Translations under genes and position numbers: made by a program | Part shown: piece by piece, positions 25,081-32,126 of the stretch | Position numbering within the stretch: position 1 is the stretch's first letter | How the letters are laid out: each line of letters opens with the position of its first letter | Notes under the pieces: generated by a model | Told to the model about the DNA's origin: nothing | Seen by the model: the letters and a program-made list of their open reading frames with translations, nothing else | Databases searched by the model: none | Assembly (NCBI GenBank): GCA_038318385.1 | Contig: JBBQCD010000050.1 | Location: 1 to 32,126 of the forward strand | Source: Schlegelella_A sp038318385 | GTDB lineage: Bacteria > Pseudomonadota > Gammaproteobacteria > Burkholderiales > Burkholderiaceae_C | Direction: 5' to 3' | DNA length: 32,126 nt

Positions 25081-25680
25081 GTGACCTCTGCCCGCACGCT
25101 CGCCGACACCCTGAACGATGCGCTGCCGCAGACGCAGTGCACGCGCTGCGGCTACGCCGATTGCCGCGGTTATGCCGAGGCGGTGGCCCGCGCAGAGTCC
25201 GAGATCGATCGCTGTCCTCCCGGCGGCGCCGAGGGCATCGCCCGCCTCGCCGCGCTGACCGGCCGGGCGCTGCGCCCGCTCGACCCCGCCACCGGCCGCG
25301 AAGGCCCGCGCCAGCTCGCCCGCATCGTCGAAGCCGAATGCATCGGCTGCACGCTCTGCCTGCAGGTCTGTCCGGTCGATTGCATCCTCGGTGCGCCGAA
25401 ATCGATGCACTCGGTGATGGCCTCGCTGTGCACCGGTTGCGAACTCTGCATCCCGGCGTGCCCGGTCGACTGCATCGTGCTCGAACCGGTCACCGCGGAG
25501 CGCACCGGCTGGCAGGCCTGGAGCGCCGCGCAGGCCGATGAATCGCGTCGGCGCTATGAAGCTCGCCGGGCGCGCCTCGACCGCGAGGCGGCGGAACCGG
25601 CGCGCTCCGAGGCGACCGCCGTCCCCGACCGCCTCGCCGCGGTGCTGGCGCGCGCCCGGGAACAGCGCGACGGCCGATGA
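25081..25680 (+). CDS. rnfB: RnfB-like polyferredoxin (solitary)
   Basis: This resembles RnfB/RsxB, the ferredoxin subunit of the Rnf electron-transport complex, but lacks the N-terminal membrane helix. The GTG at 25081 gives 199 residues; an in-frame GTG at 25060 is the alternative. A [4Fe-4S] motif with Cys20, Cys23, Cys28 and Cys45 (QCTRCGYADCRGYAEA) is followed by two ferredoxin motifs, Cys87/90/93/97 (CIGCTLCLQVCPVDC) and Cys117/120/123/127 (CTGCELCIPACPVDC). The C-terminus is an Arg/Ala/Glu-rich helix. No rnfACDGE genes are nearby. nth follows directly, as in the E. coli rsx-nth operon, so this may be a reduced remnant or a redox partner for Nth. Confidence 0.88.
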   Translation: MTSARTLADTLNDALPQTQCTRCGYADCRGYAEAVARAESEIDRCPPGGAEGIARLAALTGRALRPLDPATGREGPRQLARIVEAECIGCTLCLQVCPVDCILGAPKSMHSVMASLCTGCELCIPACPVDCIVLEPVTAERTGWQAWSAAQADESRRRYEARRARLDREAAEPARSEATAVPDRLAAVLARAREQRDGR

Positions 25681-25702
25681 GGGCCAGCCGATGAGGGCCA
25701 GC
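25675..25702 (+). repeat. Two tandem copies of a 14-bp unit at the rnfB-nth junction
   Basis: CGATGAGGGCCAGC occurs twice in direct tandem. The first copy contains the rnfB stop codon and the second supplies the region just before the nth ATG. Each copy contains GAGG and an ATGA, so the duplication gives nth its ribosome site. It looks like a small local duplication. Confidence 0.85.
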
Positions 25703-25704
25703 TG

Positions 25705-26343
25705 ATGAAAGAGGCCGCCATTGAGCCCTTCTTCGCGACGCTGCGGGCGGCCAATCCGGACCCGGCCAGCGAACTCGAGTACACCAGCGTCTTCGAACTC
25801 CTTGCCGCGGTGCTGCTGTCGGCGCAGGCGACCGACGTCAGCGTCAACAAGGCCACGCGCGCCCTCTTCCCGGTGGCCGGGACACCGGCCGCCATCGTCG
25901 CCCTCGGCCTGGAGCGGCTGACCGAGGCGATTCGTACCATCGGGCTCTATCGCAACAAGGCCAGGAACCTGCTCGAGACGTCGCGCATCCTCGTCGAGCG
26001 GCACGGCGGACAGGTTCCGCGCTCGCGCGACGAGCTGGAGGCGCTGCCCGGGGTGGGTCGCAAGACCGCCAACGTGGTGCTGAACGTGGCCTTCGGCGAA
26101 TCGACGCTGGCGGTCGACACCCACGTCTTTCGGGTCAGCAACCGCACCGGTCTGGCACCGGGGGCGACGCCGCTGGAAGTCGAGATGCGGCTGCTGGAAC
26201 GCGTGCCACCGGCTTACCTCGCCGATGCCCACCACTGGCTCATCCTCCACGGGCGCTATGTCTGTCTGGCACGACGCCCGCTGTGCGAGCGCTGCGCCGT
26301 GGCGCGCTGGTGCGACTCGGCGCCGCCGGAGTTCAGGCGCTGA
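25705..26343 (+). CDS. nth: Endonuclease III
   Basis: Nth is the bifunctional DNA glycosylase/AP lyase for oxidised pyrimidines. The 212-residue product has the helix-hairpin-helix LPGVGRKTANVVL with catalytic Lys120, and Asp138 in AVDTHVFRVSNRTG. The [4Fe-4S] ligands Cys187, Cys194, Cys197 and Cys203 have the standard 6-2-5 spacing. All numbering matches E. coli Nth. The ATG at 25705 follows the tandem repeat, and the stop is 3 bp from the convergent B12-binding protein gene. Confidence 0.97.
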   Translation: MKEAAIEPFFATLRAANPDPASELEYTSVFELLAAVLLSAQATDVSVNKATRALFPVAGTPAAIVALGLERLTEAIRTIGLYRNKARNLLETSRILVERHGGQVPRSRDELEALPGVGRKTANVVLNVAFGESTLAVDTHVFRVSNRTGLAPGATPLEVEMRLLERVPPAYLADAHHWLILHGRYVCLARRPLCERCAVARWCDSAPPEFRR

Positions 26344-26346
26344 TCG

Positions 26347-27321
26347 TCAGCGCGGCTTCGAATCGCGCTCCTGACGGACCTGGTCGAGCGCCGCGCAGAC
26401 GGCACGCGCGCCCTCGATGATGCGCGGTCCCTGGCGCGTGATGGCGTCGCCGGGCAACGTGTAGAGCCAGCGCTGGCGCACCGCGACGAGATGAGGATGG
26501 CGCAGCCAGGTCGCGAAGGCCGGATTGTGGGGATCACGTTCGGCGCCGGGGCGCTCGGCCGGGGTCTCGCGTGCCACGAGGAAGGCCTCGGGAGCGGCGG
26601 CCACGACCGACTCCGTCGACAGCTGCGGCGCCAGCTGGGGCAGCGACGCGAACACATTGCGGCCGCCGCACAGTTCGATGACATCGCTGACGATCTGGCC
26701 CCCGCCGAGGGTCATCAGCGGATTCGCCCACGCCTGGTAGAAGACCGCGACCGGTGCGACATCCGCATGCTTGCGGCGCAAGCGATCGATCTGGGTGCGC
26801 AGTTCGCGCGCCCGGGCCCGGCCCTGCGCCGCATGGCCGAGCAACACCCCGACGCGCTCCAGCGCCACCGCCACGTCGTCCAGGCGCCTGGGTTCGAGGT
26901 AGAAGAGCCGGAGGCCTGCAGCCTCGAGCTGGCCGACCTCGCGCCCCGGATTGCCGTGGTTCCAGACGAGGACCAGGTCCGGCTTCAACGCCAGGATGCG
27001 CTCGACATCGAACCGCTGGAAGTCGCCGATCCGCGGCAACGTCCGCGCGGCGGCGGGGTAGTCGCTGTACCCGACGGTGCCGACGAGCGCGGCACCGGCA
27101 CCGACCGCATAGACGAGCTCCGTGAGGCTGGGCGCCAGCGTCACCACCCGTGCTCCCGGACTCAGCACGGCGACGCTGCGGCCGGCATCGTCGACGACGT
27201 GCTCGATGTCGGCGGATTGCGCAGGCGCCGTCGAGACGAGTGCGGCGAGCAGCGCAAGCGCGCGGCTGAATGTGCCGCGCGCGAGGTCGGCGATCAGGCT
27301 CGAACGGCCAGCGCTCCGCAT
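26347..27321 (-). CDS. btuF: Cobalamin ABC transporter, periplasmic binding protein (BtuF-like)
   Basis: This is a cluster A-II substrate-binding protein that passes B12 from the TonB receptor to the BtuCD transporter. The ATG at 27321 shares one base with the ATPase stop (TGATG), giving 324 residues. An N-terminal signal peptide is visible (basic start, hydrophobic ALALLAALVS, cleavage after about APAQSA). Family motifs are VVTLAPSLTELVYAVGAG, GDFQRFDVERILALKPDLVL and FYQAWANPLMTLGGGQ. Ligand choice is inferred from the upstream cobalamin riboswitch; the fold alone would also allow a siderophore. The frame upstream of 27321 is shadow. Confidence 0.9.
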   Translation of the reverse strand: MRSAGRSSLIADLARGTFSRALALLAALVSTAPAQSADIEHVVDDAGRSVAVLSPGARVVTLAPSLTELVYAVGAGAALVGTVGYSDYPAAARTLPRIGDFQRFDVERILALKPDLVLVWNHGNPGREVGQLEAAGLRLFYLEPRRLDDVAVALERVGVLLGHAAQGRARARELRTQIDRLRRKHADVAPVAVFYQAWANPLMTLGGGQIVSDVIELCGGRNVFASLPQLAPQLSTESVVAAAPEAFLVARETPAERPGAERDPHNPAFATWLRHPHLVAVRQRWLYTLPGDAITRQGPRIIEGARAVCAALDQVRQERDSKPR

Positions 27322-28133
27322 CACCGCACCACCCCTTCGTCGGCCCGACCGGGCCAGAAGCGGCGCCGCGTGCCGAGACTCGTCTCGAACATCGGCACGC
27401 CGAAGACGGCGCCGAGCCGCGCCGGCGTCATCTGGTCCGCGCGCGCCCCGGCCTGTGCGCCGCCGCGGCCATCGAGCAGGACCACATGGCTGGCCAGGTC
27501 CCAGGCGAGGTTGAGATCGTGCAGGCTCGCAACGACCGAGCCGCAAGCCTTCGCGTGCGCGTCCAGCACGTCCAGAAGTTGATGCTGGTGACCGAGGTCC
27601 AGGTGTGCGGCTGGCTCGTCGAGGAGCAACAGCGGCGCGCCCTGCAGCAGCGTCGTGGCGATCGCGACGCGCTGACGCTCGCCGCCAGACAGGGTGCGCA
27701 CGTCGGCCTGGGCCAGCGCGGCGAGATCCAAGCGCTCGAGAACGTCCTGGACGTCGGTTGTGGCGGTGCGCGCCGCCGCGCGCCACCAGCCCGTGCGATC
27801 GTGTGCCAGCCGCGCGGTGTCGTGGACCGTCGCCGGGAACGGGTCGCTCCAGAACTGCGGACACCAGGCGCGCCGATCAGAAAGCAGCGCCGGCTTCCAC
27901 TCGGCGAGGCTGCGGCCGTCGACCCATACGCTGCCGGACGCGATCGGAAACACGCCGGCGAGCGCGGCCAGCAACGAGGTCTTGCCGGCGCCGTTCGGGC
28001 CCAGGACGGTCCAGCGTTCCCCGGGTCGGACATCGAACGACAGCCCTTGCAGCAACACGCGGCCGTCGCCGCGCCCGCCCGCCCGCAGCGCCAGATCGCG
28101 GACTTCGAGGAGAACGCCTTTGGTTGCCGTCAC
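27321..28133 (-). CDS. btuD: Cobalamin ABC transporter ATPase (BtuD-like)
   Basis: This is the nucleotide-binding subunit that powers import through the BtuC-like permease. The 270-residue product has Walker A (LGPNGAGKTSLLAALAG), a Q-loop region (AWCPQFW), the signature LSGGERQRVAIA, Walker B (LLLLDEPAAHLDLGHQ) and an H-loop (VASLHDLNLAWDLA). It overlaps the permease gene by 4 bp and the binding protein gene by 1 bp, so the three are translationally coupled. Confidence 0.94.
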   Translation of the reverse strand: MTATKGVLLEVRDLALRAGGRGDGRVLLQGLSFDVRPGERWTVLGPNGAGKTSLLAALAGVFPIASGSVWVDGRSLAEWKPALLSDRRAWCPQFWSDPFPATVHDTARLAHDRTGWWRAAARTATTDVQDVLERLDLAALAQADVRTLSGGERQRVAIATTLLQGAPLLLLDEPAAHLDLGHQHQLLDVLDAHAKACGSVVASLHDLNLAWDLASHVVLLDGRGGAQAGARADQMTPARLGAVFGVPMFETSLGTRRRFWPGRADEGVVR

Positions 28134-29110
28134 CGGCTGCCTCCACGCGGCCGGCGCAGCAGCAGAAACAGGAACGCCGGAACGCCGACGCCGGCGGCCA
28201 GCACGCCGACCGGCAGCTGCAGGGGAGCGACGATGGTGCGCGCGACCGCATCTGCCAGCACGACGAAGGCGCCGCCGCCGAGCGCACTGGCCGGCAGGAG
28301 CTGCGGCGCCGCGCGCGCGCCGGCCAGGCGCAGCGCGTGCGGCACGACCAGGCCGACGAAGCCGATCGCCCCGGCGGTGGCGACGGCCGCGCCGGTCGCC
28401 AGCGCGGCCGCGGCCAGCGCGACTCGGCGTCGCCGCACGACCGGCACGCCGAGCGTAGCCGCCCAGGCATCACCCCGCGCGAGCCAGTCGAGCTCGTGCG
28501 CGCTCGGCCAGACGAGGGCCAGCGCGACCGCCGCGGCCAGGCAGGCGGTGCCCCAGCGGGTGGCGCCGTTGAGGTCGCCGAGCAACCAGAAGACCATGCC
28601 GCGAAGCTGCGCTTCCGAGGCCAGCGCCAGCAGCATCGAGACAAACGCCGATGCGGCGGTGCCGATCATCACGCCGACGAGCAGCAACGCCACGGACGAT
28701 TCCGGCGTCGAGGCGATGCCACTGCTGCCGACGATGCGCCACGACAACCCGAAAAGGAGTGCCGCGGCCAGCAGCGCCCCGCCGGCCGCGCCGAGCCCGA
28801 CGCCCCATTCCGGCAGCGTCGTCGCACCGACCGCCCCGCCGAGCCAGAGCACCGTCAGCGCGCCCACCGAGGCGCCGCCGGAGATGCCGAGGACATACGG
28901 ATCGGCCAGCGGGTTGCGGGTCAGGAGTTGCATCAGGGCCCCAGCCAGTGCCAGGCAGGCACCGGCGCCGAAGCCGGCGAGCACGCGCGGCAGGCGAATC
29001 TGCCAGACGATATCCGCGGACGCGTAGCCCCACCCCGACGAGCCGGCCGCCAGGCCAAGCGCGAGCGCTGCGACGACGACGGCCGCGAGCAGGAGCAGAT
29101 TCCGCATCAT
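28130..29110 (-). CDS. btuC: Cobalamin ABC transporter permease (BtuC/FecCD family)
   Basis: This multi-pass inner-membrane permease forms the B12 channel as a dimer. The 326-residue product is mostly hydrophobic helices and carries FecCD family motifs: RLPRVLAGFGAGACLALAGA, TRNPLADPYVLGISGGASVG and FVGLVVPHALRLAGA, the last being the coupling helix region. Either of two adjacent Met codons may be the start. It follows the receptor gene by 12 bp and overlaps the ATPase gene by 4 bp. Confidence 0.94.
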   Translation of the reverse strand: MMRNLLLLAAVVVAALALGLAAGSSGWGYASADIVWQIRLPRVLAGFGAGACLALAGALMQLLTRNPLADPYVLGISGGASVGALTVLWLGGAVGATTLPEWGVGLGAAGGALLAAALLFGLSWRIVGSSGIASTPESSVALLLVGVMIGTAASAFVSMLLALASEAQLRGMVFWLLGDLNGATRWGTACLAAAVALALVWPSAHELDWLARGDAWAATLGVPVVRRRRVALAAAALATGAAVATAGAIGFVGLVVPHALRLAGARAAPQLLPASALGGGAFVVLADAVARTIVAPLQLPVGVLAAGVGVPAFLFLLLRRPRGGSR

Positions 29111-29122
29111 GCGCCGACGCCG

Positions 29123-31042
29123 TCAAAGCCCCCGGCTGTCGTAGCGCAGACCGATCCAGCCTTGCCGGCCGAGCGCCGGGTAGTCGCGGACGGCTTCGTA
29201 ACGCCGGTCGAGCGCATTCGACAGCTTCGCCTCGAGCTGCCACTTCGCGCCCAGCCGAAGACGCGCCTGCAGGTCGACGACGGTGTAGGCCGGCAGGACG
29301 CTGCCGCCCTCGGGGCGCGCGCCGACGCGCAACAAGGCGACGCCGCCGGTCCAGCGGCCGCGAGTCCAGTCGGCGCCGAGCGCTTCCTGGTGCGCGGCAC
29401 GGCGCGGAAGCCGCTCACCGGTGGCGTCGTTGCGGGCATCGAGGACATCGACGCTGGCGCGCAGGGCAAGCGGCCCTCGGCGATGGGTGGCCGTCAGCGT
29501 CGCCCCTTGCAGCGTCGCGCGATCGACGTTGCGGGCGCAGCCGAATGCGTACGAGGGATCGGCGGGGCACAGGCTGGCATCCGGCTCGAACGCGATCAGT
29601 TCCCGGACGCGGTTGCGGTAGACCGTGGCGGCCACCGACGACGCGTCGCGCTGCCACTGCACGCCGAACTCGACGCTGCGAGAGCGTTCAGGACCGACCG
29701 AAGCGACTCCATAGCCCGGAAAGTAGAGGTCGTTGAACGTCGGTGCGCGAAAGGCGCTGCCGGCGACCGCCCGGACGGTCAGCTCGGGCAGCAGGTCGAA
29801 GGCCAGGCCGAGCTTGCCGGTGTCGACGCTGCCGTAGGCGGAATTGCGATCGTGACGGGCATCGGCTTGGACCTTCAGGCGGCCGAAGGTCCCGGTGTAG
29901 CCGACGACGCCCGCGGTGTTGTCGCGCCGTTGCGCCGACGGAAACGGCGTGGCATCGACCTTCTCCTGCAGGCGCTCGATGGCGACCATCCACTGCTGCC
30001 GCGCGTCGGGGCGCCAGGCGTTCTGCCAGGTGAGTTGCTCGCGGCGGGTGCGGTAGCGCGCCTCTTCGTTGCCACCGCTGGTCAGGTCGTCGGCCTGCTG
30101 GGAGAGCTGCACGCTGGTGGTCCACGCCGGTGTCGGCGTGCCACGGTAGTCGAGGGCGGCGACCCGTGTCCTCAGGCGATTGCGAAAGTCCGACGATGGG
30201 TCAGGTGCGAAGGACGGCGGCGCGAACTCGGCGCTGTCGTACTGCGCGTTCAGGCGCGTCTCGACGATGCTCGCGCCGATGCGATGATCGGGCGCCAGGG
30301 TATAGCCGCCGCGCAGCTGCAGGCTGCTGCGGCGGTAGCCGTCGCGATCCGGATTGAAGTTGCCGAAGGTGTCGCCCGGCTTCAGCGCCGAGATGCCGCG
30401 GCTCGCATCGCGGGCCACCGTCAACGCGTAGTCGACGGGGCCCGACGCACCGGACACGGACGCATCGGCGCTGCCCGAATGACGTTCGCCGAGGGCGGCG
30501 TGAGCGGCGAGCCGCGGCTCCCCGGCGCCGCGCCGGGTGATGATCTGGATCACGCCGCCGACCGCGTCAGGCCCGTAGAGGCTCGAGGCCGGGCCGCGGA
30601 GGATCTCGATGCGCTCGATGCCGGCCACGCCGAGGCTGGCAAAGTCGAATTGTCCGAGCGTGGCCGATCCGACGCGCACGCCGTCGACCAGGACGAGCGT
30701 GCTGCTGGCGCCAAGCCCCCGGAGCAGCAGCGCGGCGCTCTGCCCCGGCGGGCCGTTTCGCGACAGCTGCATGCCGCCCTCGCGGCGAAGCAGATCCTCC
30801 AGCGTGTCGGCGCCGGAATCGCGGATGCGCGCCGCGTCGATCACGACGACGTCGCCGACGACGCGGTCGAGCGCGGTGGGCTCGCGCGTGCCGGTCACGA
30901 CGACGGGCGCCAGGTTGTTCGTGCCGCCTGGAGATTGCGCGCCGGCCGGAGCCGGATGGAACAGCGCGGCGACCGCGCAGGGGCCGGACAAGGCAGCGGC
31001 CAGGAACCGTGCGCGAGGCACCGGAAGCCGATCAGGGGACAT
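29123..31042 (-). CDS. btuB: TonB-dependent outer-membrane cobalamin receptor (BtuB-like)
   Basis: This is an outer-membrane gated barrel importing cobalamin with TonB energy. The ATG at 31042 gives 639 residues: a signal peptide (about 1-35), a TonB box near residues 45-52 (APVVVTGT), a plug domain (LEDLLRREGGMQLSRNG, LVDGVRVGS, EILRGPASSLYGPDAVGGVIQI) and a long beta-barrel ending in aromatic GWIGLRYDSRGL. A TTG four codons upstream also opens the frame. B12 specificity is inferred from the riboswitch and the downstream BtuCDF-like genes. Confidence 0.94.
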   Translation of the reverse strand: MSPDRLPVPRARFLAAALSGPCAVAALFHPAPAGAQSPGGTNNLAPVVVTGTREPTALDRVVGDVVVIDAARIRDSGADTLEDLLRREGGMQLSRNGPPGQSAALLLRGLGASSTLVLVDGVRVGSATLGQFDFASLGVAGIERIEILRGPASSLYGPDAVGGVIQIITRRGAGEPRLAAHAALGERHSGSADASVSGASGPVDYALTVARDASRGISALKPGDTFGNFNPDRDGYRRSSLQLRGGYTLAPDHRIGASIVETRLNAQYDSAEFAPPSFAPDPSSDFRNRLRTRVAALDYRGTPTPAWTTSVQLSQQADDLTSGGNEEARYRTRREQLTWQNAWRPDARQQWMVAIERLQEKVDATPFPSAQRRDNTAGVVGYTGTFGRLKVQADARHDRNSAYGSVDTGKLGLAFDLLPELTVRAVAGSAFRAPTFNDLYFPGYGVASVGPERSRSVEFGVQWQRDASSVAATVYRNRVRELIAFEPDASLCPADPSYAFGCARNVDRATLQGATLTATHRRGPLALRASVDVLDARNDATGERLPRRAAHQEALGADWTRGRWTGGVALLRVGARPEGGSVLPAYTVVDLQARLRLGAKWQLEAKLSNALDRRYEAVRDYPALGRQGWIGLRYDSRGL

Positions 31043-31059
31043 GTGAATTTCCAACGACA

Positions 31060-31111
31060 GGAGCCACGCTCCCGGTTCCCCGCGGTCGCGTCGGCGTTCG
31101 GCGACGCGACC
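31060..31111 (-). other. Two hairpins between the riboswitch and btuB (candidate expression platform)
   Basis: Downstream of the aptamer the minus strand has a perfect 10-bp stem, GGTCGCGTCG/CGACGCGACC (31084-31111, 8-nt loop). A 5-bp stem GGAGC/GCTCC (31060-31072, 3-nt loop) then lies 18 nt before the ATG. Neither is followed by a T-run, so control is more likely translational or Rho-dependent than by an intrinsic terminator. Confidence 0.6.
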
Positions 31112-31130
31112 AGCGCGCCACCACCCTGTT

Positions 31131-31338
31131 GGCCGGTATCCGGGCTGACGGACCGACCCTCGCGACCTTCCCGAAGGCCGGAGCCTTCAGTGGTGTGCGC
31201 GCGAGAGCTGAAGCGCCCGAGAGCGACTTCGTCCGCCGTACCGTTGCGGGGACAGCGCAGTTTCGAACCGGGCCCGGATCGGCCCGGTCCTCCTGCTTCC
31301 CGTTTAACTGTGCCGGCGTGAATACCGGCACGGGCACC
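31131..31338 (-). ncRNA. Cobalamin riboswitch
   Basis: The minus strand carries the conserved cobalamin aptamer blocks in order: GGTGCCCG (31338), TTAAACGGGAAGC (31306-31294), GTCCCCGCAACGGTA (31253-31239), ACCACTG (31194-31188), GGGAAGG (31172-31166), and the B12 box AGCCCGGATACCGGCC (31146-31131). It lies 88 bp upstream of the btuB-like ATG and would shut the operon off when B12 is plentiful. With the promoter elements and hairpins around it, it accounts for the 31043-31408 interval, which has no protein gene. Confidence 0.95.
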
Positions 31339-31346
31339 AACGGTCG

Positions 31347-31383
31347 CGATTGTAATGAGGCCCCGGACGCCAACCTACAATCG
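31347..31383. promoter_or_regulatory. Back-to-back promoter elements for the btu riboswitch and zap genes
   Basis: CGATTGTA (31347-31354) and TACAATCG (31376-31383) form an 8-bp inverted repeat 21 bp apart. Each half contains TACAAT in the outward direction. The minus-strand copy would start RNA near 31342, just before the aptamer; the plus-strand copy near 31388, 20 nt before the zapB-like ATG. The -35 regions would overlap the opposing -10. No strong -35 hexamers are seen. Confidence 0.45.
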
Positions 31384-31408
31384 GCCCACCCCAGCACTGC
31401 GGCGCGCG

Positions 31409-31654
31409 ATGGCCACGATCGAAGAACTTGCGGACCGGGTCGAGCGGCTGCTGTTGCGCCATGTCGAGTTGCAGCGCACGGCTGGGTTGCTGCAGGAGCA
31501 ACTCGCTGCGGTTGCCCAGGAACGCGACAACCTGCGCTCGCGCCTCAACGCTGCGCGGCACCGCATCGACGGGCTGCTCGAGCGCATGCCGCGCGAACCC
31601 GATGCGCACGCCGACGACGTGGCGCCGCCAGACACCTTGCGGAGAACGCCGTGA
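31409..31654 (+). CDS. Small coiled-coil protein, ZapB-like
   Basis: The ATG at 31409 gives 81 residues (MATIEELADRVERLLLRHVE). Almost the whole protein is one heptad-patterned helix (Leu/Val at a/d positions; LLQEQLAAVAQERDNLRSRLNAARHRIDGLLERM), followed by a short polar tail. Such genes directly before zapA in betaproteobacteria are usually annotated as ZapB-like or TIGR02449-type division proteins. Sequence identity to E. coli ZapB is not evident by eye, so the name rests on size, coiled coil and location. Its stop overlaps the zapA GTG by 4 bp. Confidence 0.8.
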   Translation: MATIEELADRVERLLLRHVELQRTAGLLQEQLAAVAQERDNLRSRLNAARHRIDGLLERMPREPDAHADDVAPPDTLRRTP

Positions 31655-31956
31655 AGCAGATGGAAGTGACGATCCTCGGCCAGAGCTACATCCTCGGCTG
31701 CCCCGATGGCGGCGAGATGGCGCTGCTCGATGCGGTCGGCCAGGTGGACCGCGAGATGAGCGCGATTCGCGACGGCGGCAAGGTGAAGGCGCGTGAGCGC
31801 ATCGCCGTGCTGGCCGCCCTCAACCTCGCCTACGCGCTGACGGAGCGACCACCGGCGGCAGCGGCCGGGTCCGGCGAGAACGCCTCTGCGGTGGACATCG
31901 ACGGCCTCGTCAAGCGCATCGATTCAGCCCTTCGCGCCGACGGTCAATTGCTCTGA
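31651..31956 (+). CDS. zapA: Cell division protein ZapA
   Basis: ZapA bundles FtsZ filaments at the division ring. The GTG at 31651 (GGAG 6 nt upstream, GTGA overlap with the previous gene) gives 101 residues; an ATG at 31660 is the alternative. Family features are MEVTILGQSYILGCPDGGE, the helix VGQVDREMSAIRDGGKVKARERIAVL, and AALNLAYAL. A longer frame from 31009 is not supported. 6S RNA follows, the common arrangement. Confidence 0.95.
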   Translation: MKQMEVTILGQSYILGCPDGGEMALLDAVGQVDREMSAIRDGGKVKARERIAVLAALNLAYALTERPPAAAAGSGENASAVDIDGLVKRIDSALRADGQLL

Positions 31957-31975
31957 ACCGCGAGCGGCTCGCGCG

Positions 31976-31981
31976 TAGAAT
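31976..31981 (+). promoter_or_regulatory. ssrS: Possible -10 element (TAGAAT) upstream of the 6S RNA
   Basis: TAGAAT lies just after zapA, with a weak CTGAAC at a 17-bp spacing (inside the end of zapA). It would start transcription near 31988, about 27 nt before the sequence that resembles the mature 6S 5' end, so processing would be needed. Confidence 0.35.
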
Positions 31982-32014
31982 CGATCGAGTCCGTCGCGTT
32001 CGCGCGAGCTTTAT

Positions 32015-32126
32015 ATTTCCTTGAACCGATGCTCGCAAGAGCAAGGGCTTGGAACATCGCCCGGTTGGTGTGATCGTCTCGCGTCAGATGAACCCGAAGC
32101 CGGGCTGACCTCGCCCACCTGAACTG
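32015..32126 (+). ncRNA. ssrS: 6S RNA, 5' part (runs off the window)
   Basis: 6S RNA mimics an open promoter and binds the housekeeping RNA polymerase holoenzyme. The region after zapA has no open frame of note and begins ATTTCCTTGAACCGATGCTC, with GCTCGCAAGAGC after it. This is close to the E. coli 6S start (ATTTCTCTGAGATGTTCGCAAG), and CGCCCGGTTGGTGTG resembles the conserved GCGGTTGGTGAGC segment at the edge of its central bubble. The 3' half that would close the stem is missing, so ends are approximate. Confidence 0.65.

Noticed and set aside
27605..31321. 1238-codon open frame antisense to the btu operon
   Set aside because: Spans several complete minus-strand genes and the riboswitch, and its product is low-complexity Arg/Ala/Gly/Asp; an artefact of base composition.

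Overview
The window reads as chromosomal DNA from a high-GC betaproteobacterium (Burkholderiales or Rhodocyclales type; the genus cannot be fixed from this sequence). Support comes from the gene order rpsO-pnp-qor-tpiA-secG-tRNA-Leu-nuoABCD, a Ralstonia-type intracellular PHB depolymerase with an active-site Cys, a complete ISC iron-sulfur operon, and a zapB-like/zapA/6S RNA cluster. No transposase, integrase, phage gene or CRISPR array was seen.

Layout. 1-9236 (all minus strand): NADH dehydrogenase genes nuoD (cut by the window edge), nuoC, nuoB and nuoA; tRNA-Leu(GAG); secG; tpiA overlapping a quinone oxidoreductase; pnp; rpsO; a PLP aminotransferase overlapping tsaD. 9298-14345: an accessory-looking cassette, described below. 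14367-19792 (minus): iscR-iscS-iscU-iscA-hscB-hscA-fdx with an IscR-type operator over the iscR promoter. 20003-22114 (minus): uvrB. 22214-26343 (plus): aspartate/aromatic aminotransferase, PHB depolymerase, a solitary RnfB-like ferredoxin and nth. 26347-31042 (minus): a B12 uptake operon (TonB receptor, permease, ATPase, binding protein) behind a cobalamin riboswitch at 31131-31338. 31409-32126 (plus): zapB-like gene, zapA, and what looks like the 5' part of 6S RNA running off the edge.

The most interesting part is 9298-14345. In transcription order on the minus strand it holds a LuxR-type regulator, a 50-residue peptide gene with a double-glycine leader signature, an HlyD-type adaptor, and an ABC exporter with an intact C39 leader peptidase. 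An unrecognised gene is transcribed divergently from the regulator. The peptide matches the leader consensus (Ile -12, Leu -7, Ile -4, Gly-Gly) and would release only nine residues, ILQIPNGGW. The LuxR protein keeps most autoinducer-domain signature residues but has Tyr and Phe at the positions equivalent to TraR Trp57 and Tyr61, and no luxI is in the window. Two CTG-N10-CAG dyads, the usual core of lux boxes, lie before the peptide gene and in the regulator/unknown-gene divergent gap. A perfect hairpin follows the peptide stop codon. Together these suggest a self-contained secreted-peptide system, possibly a peptide signal or small bacteriocin under a non-canonical LuxR solo. This is inference from sequence alone.

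The other blocks are conserved housekeeping modules: respiration, RNA turnover, tRNA modification, Fe-S assembly, excision repair, carbon storage, cobalamin uptake and cell division. Extra points of note there are a low-complexity C-terminal tail on the PHB depolymerase, a GC-rich repeat between iscS and iscU, and back-to-back promoters between the riboswitch and the zap genes.
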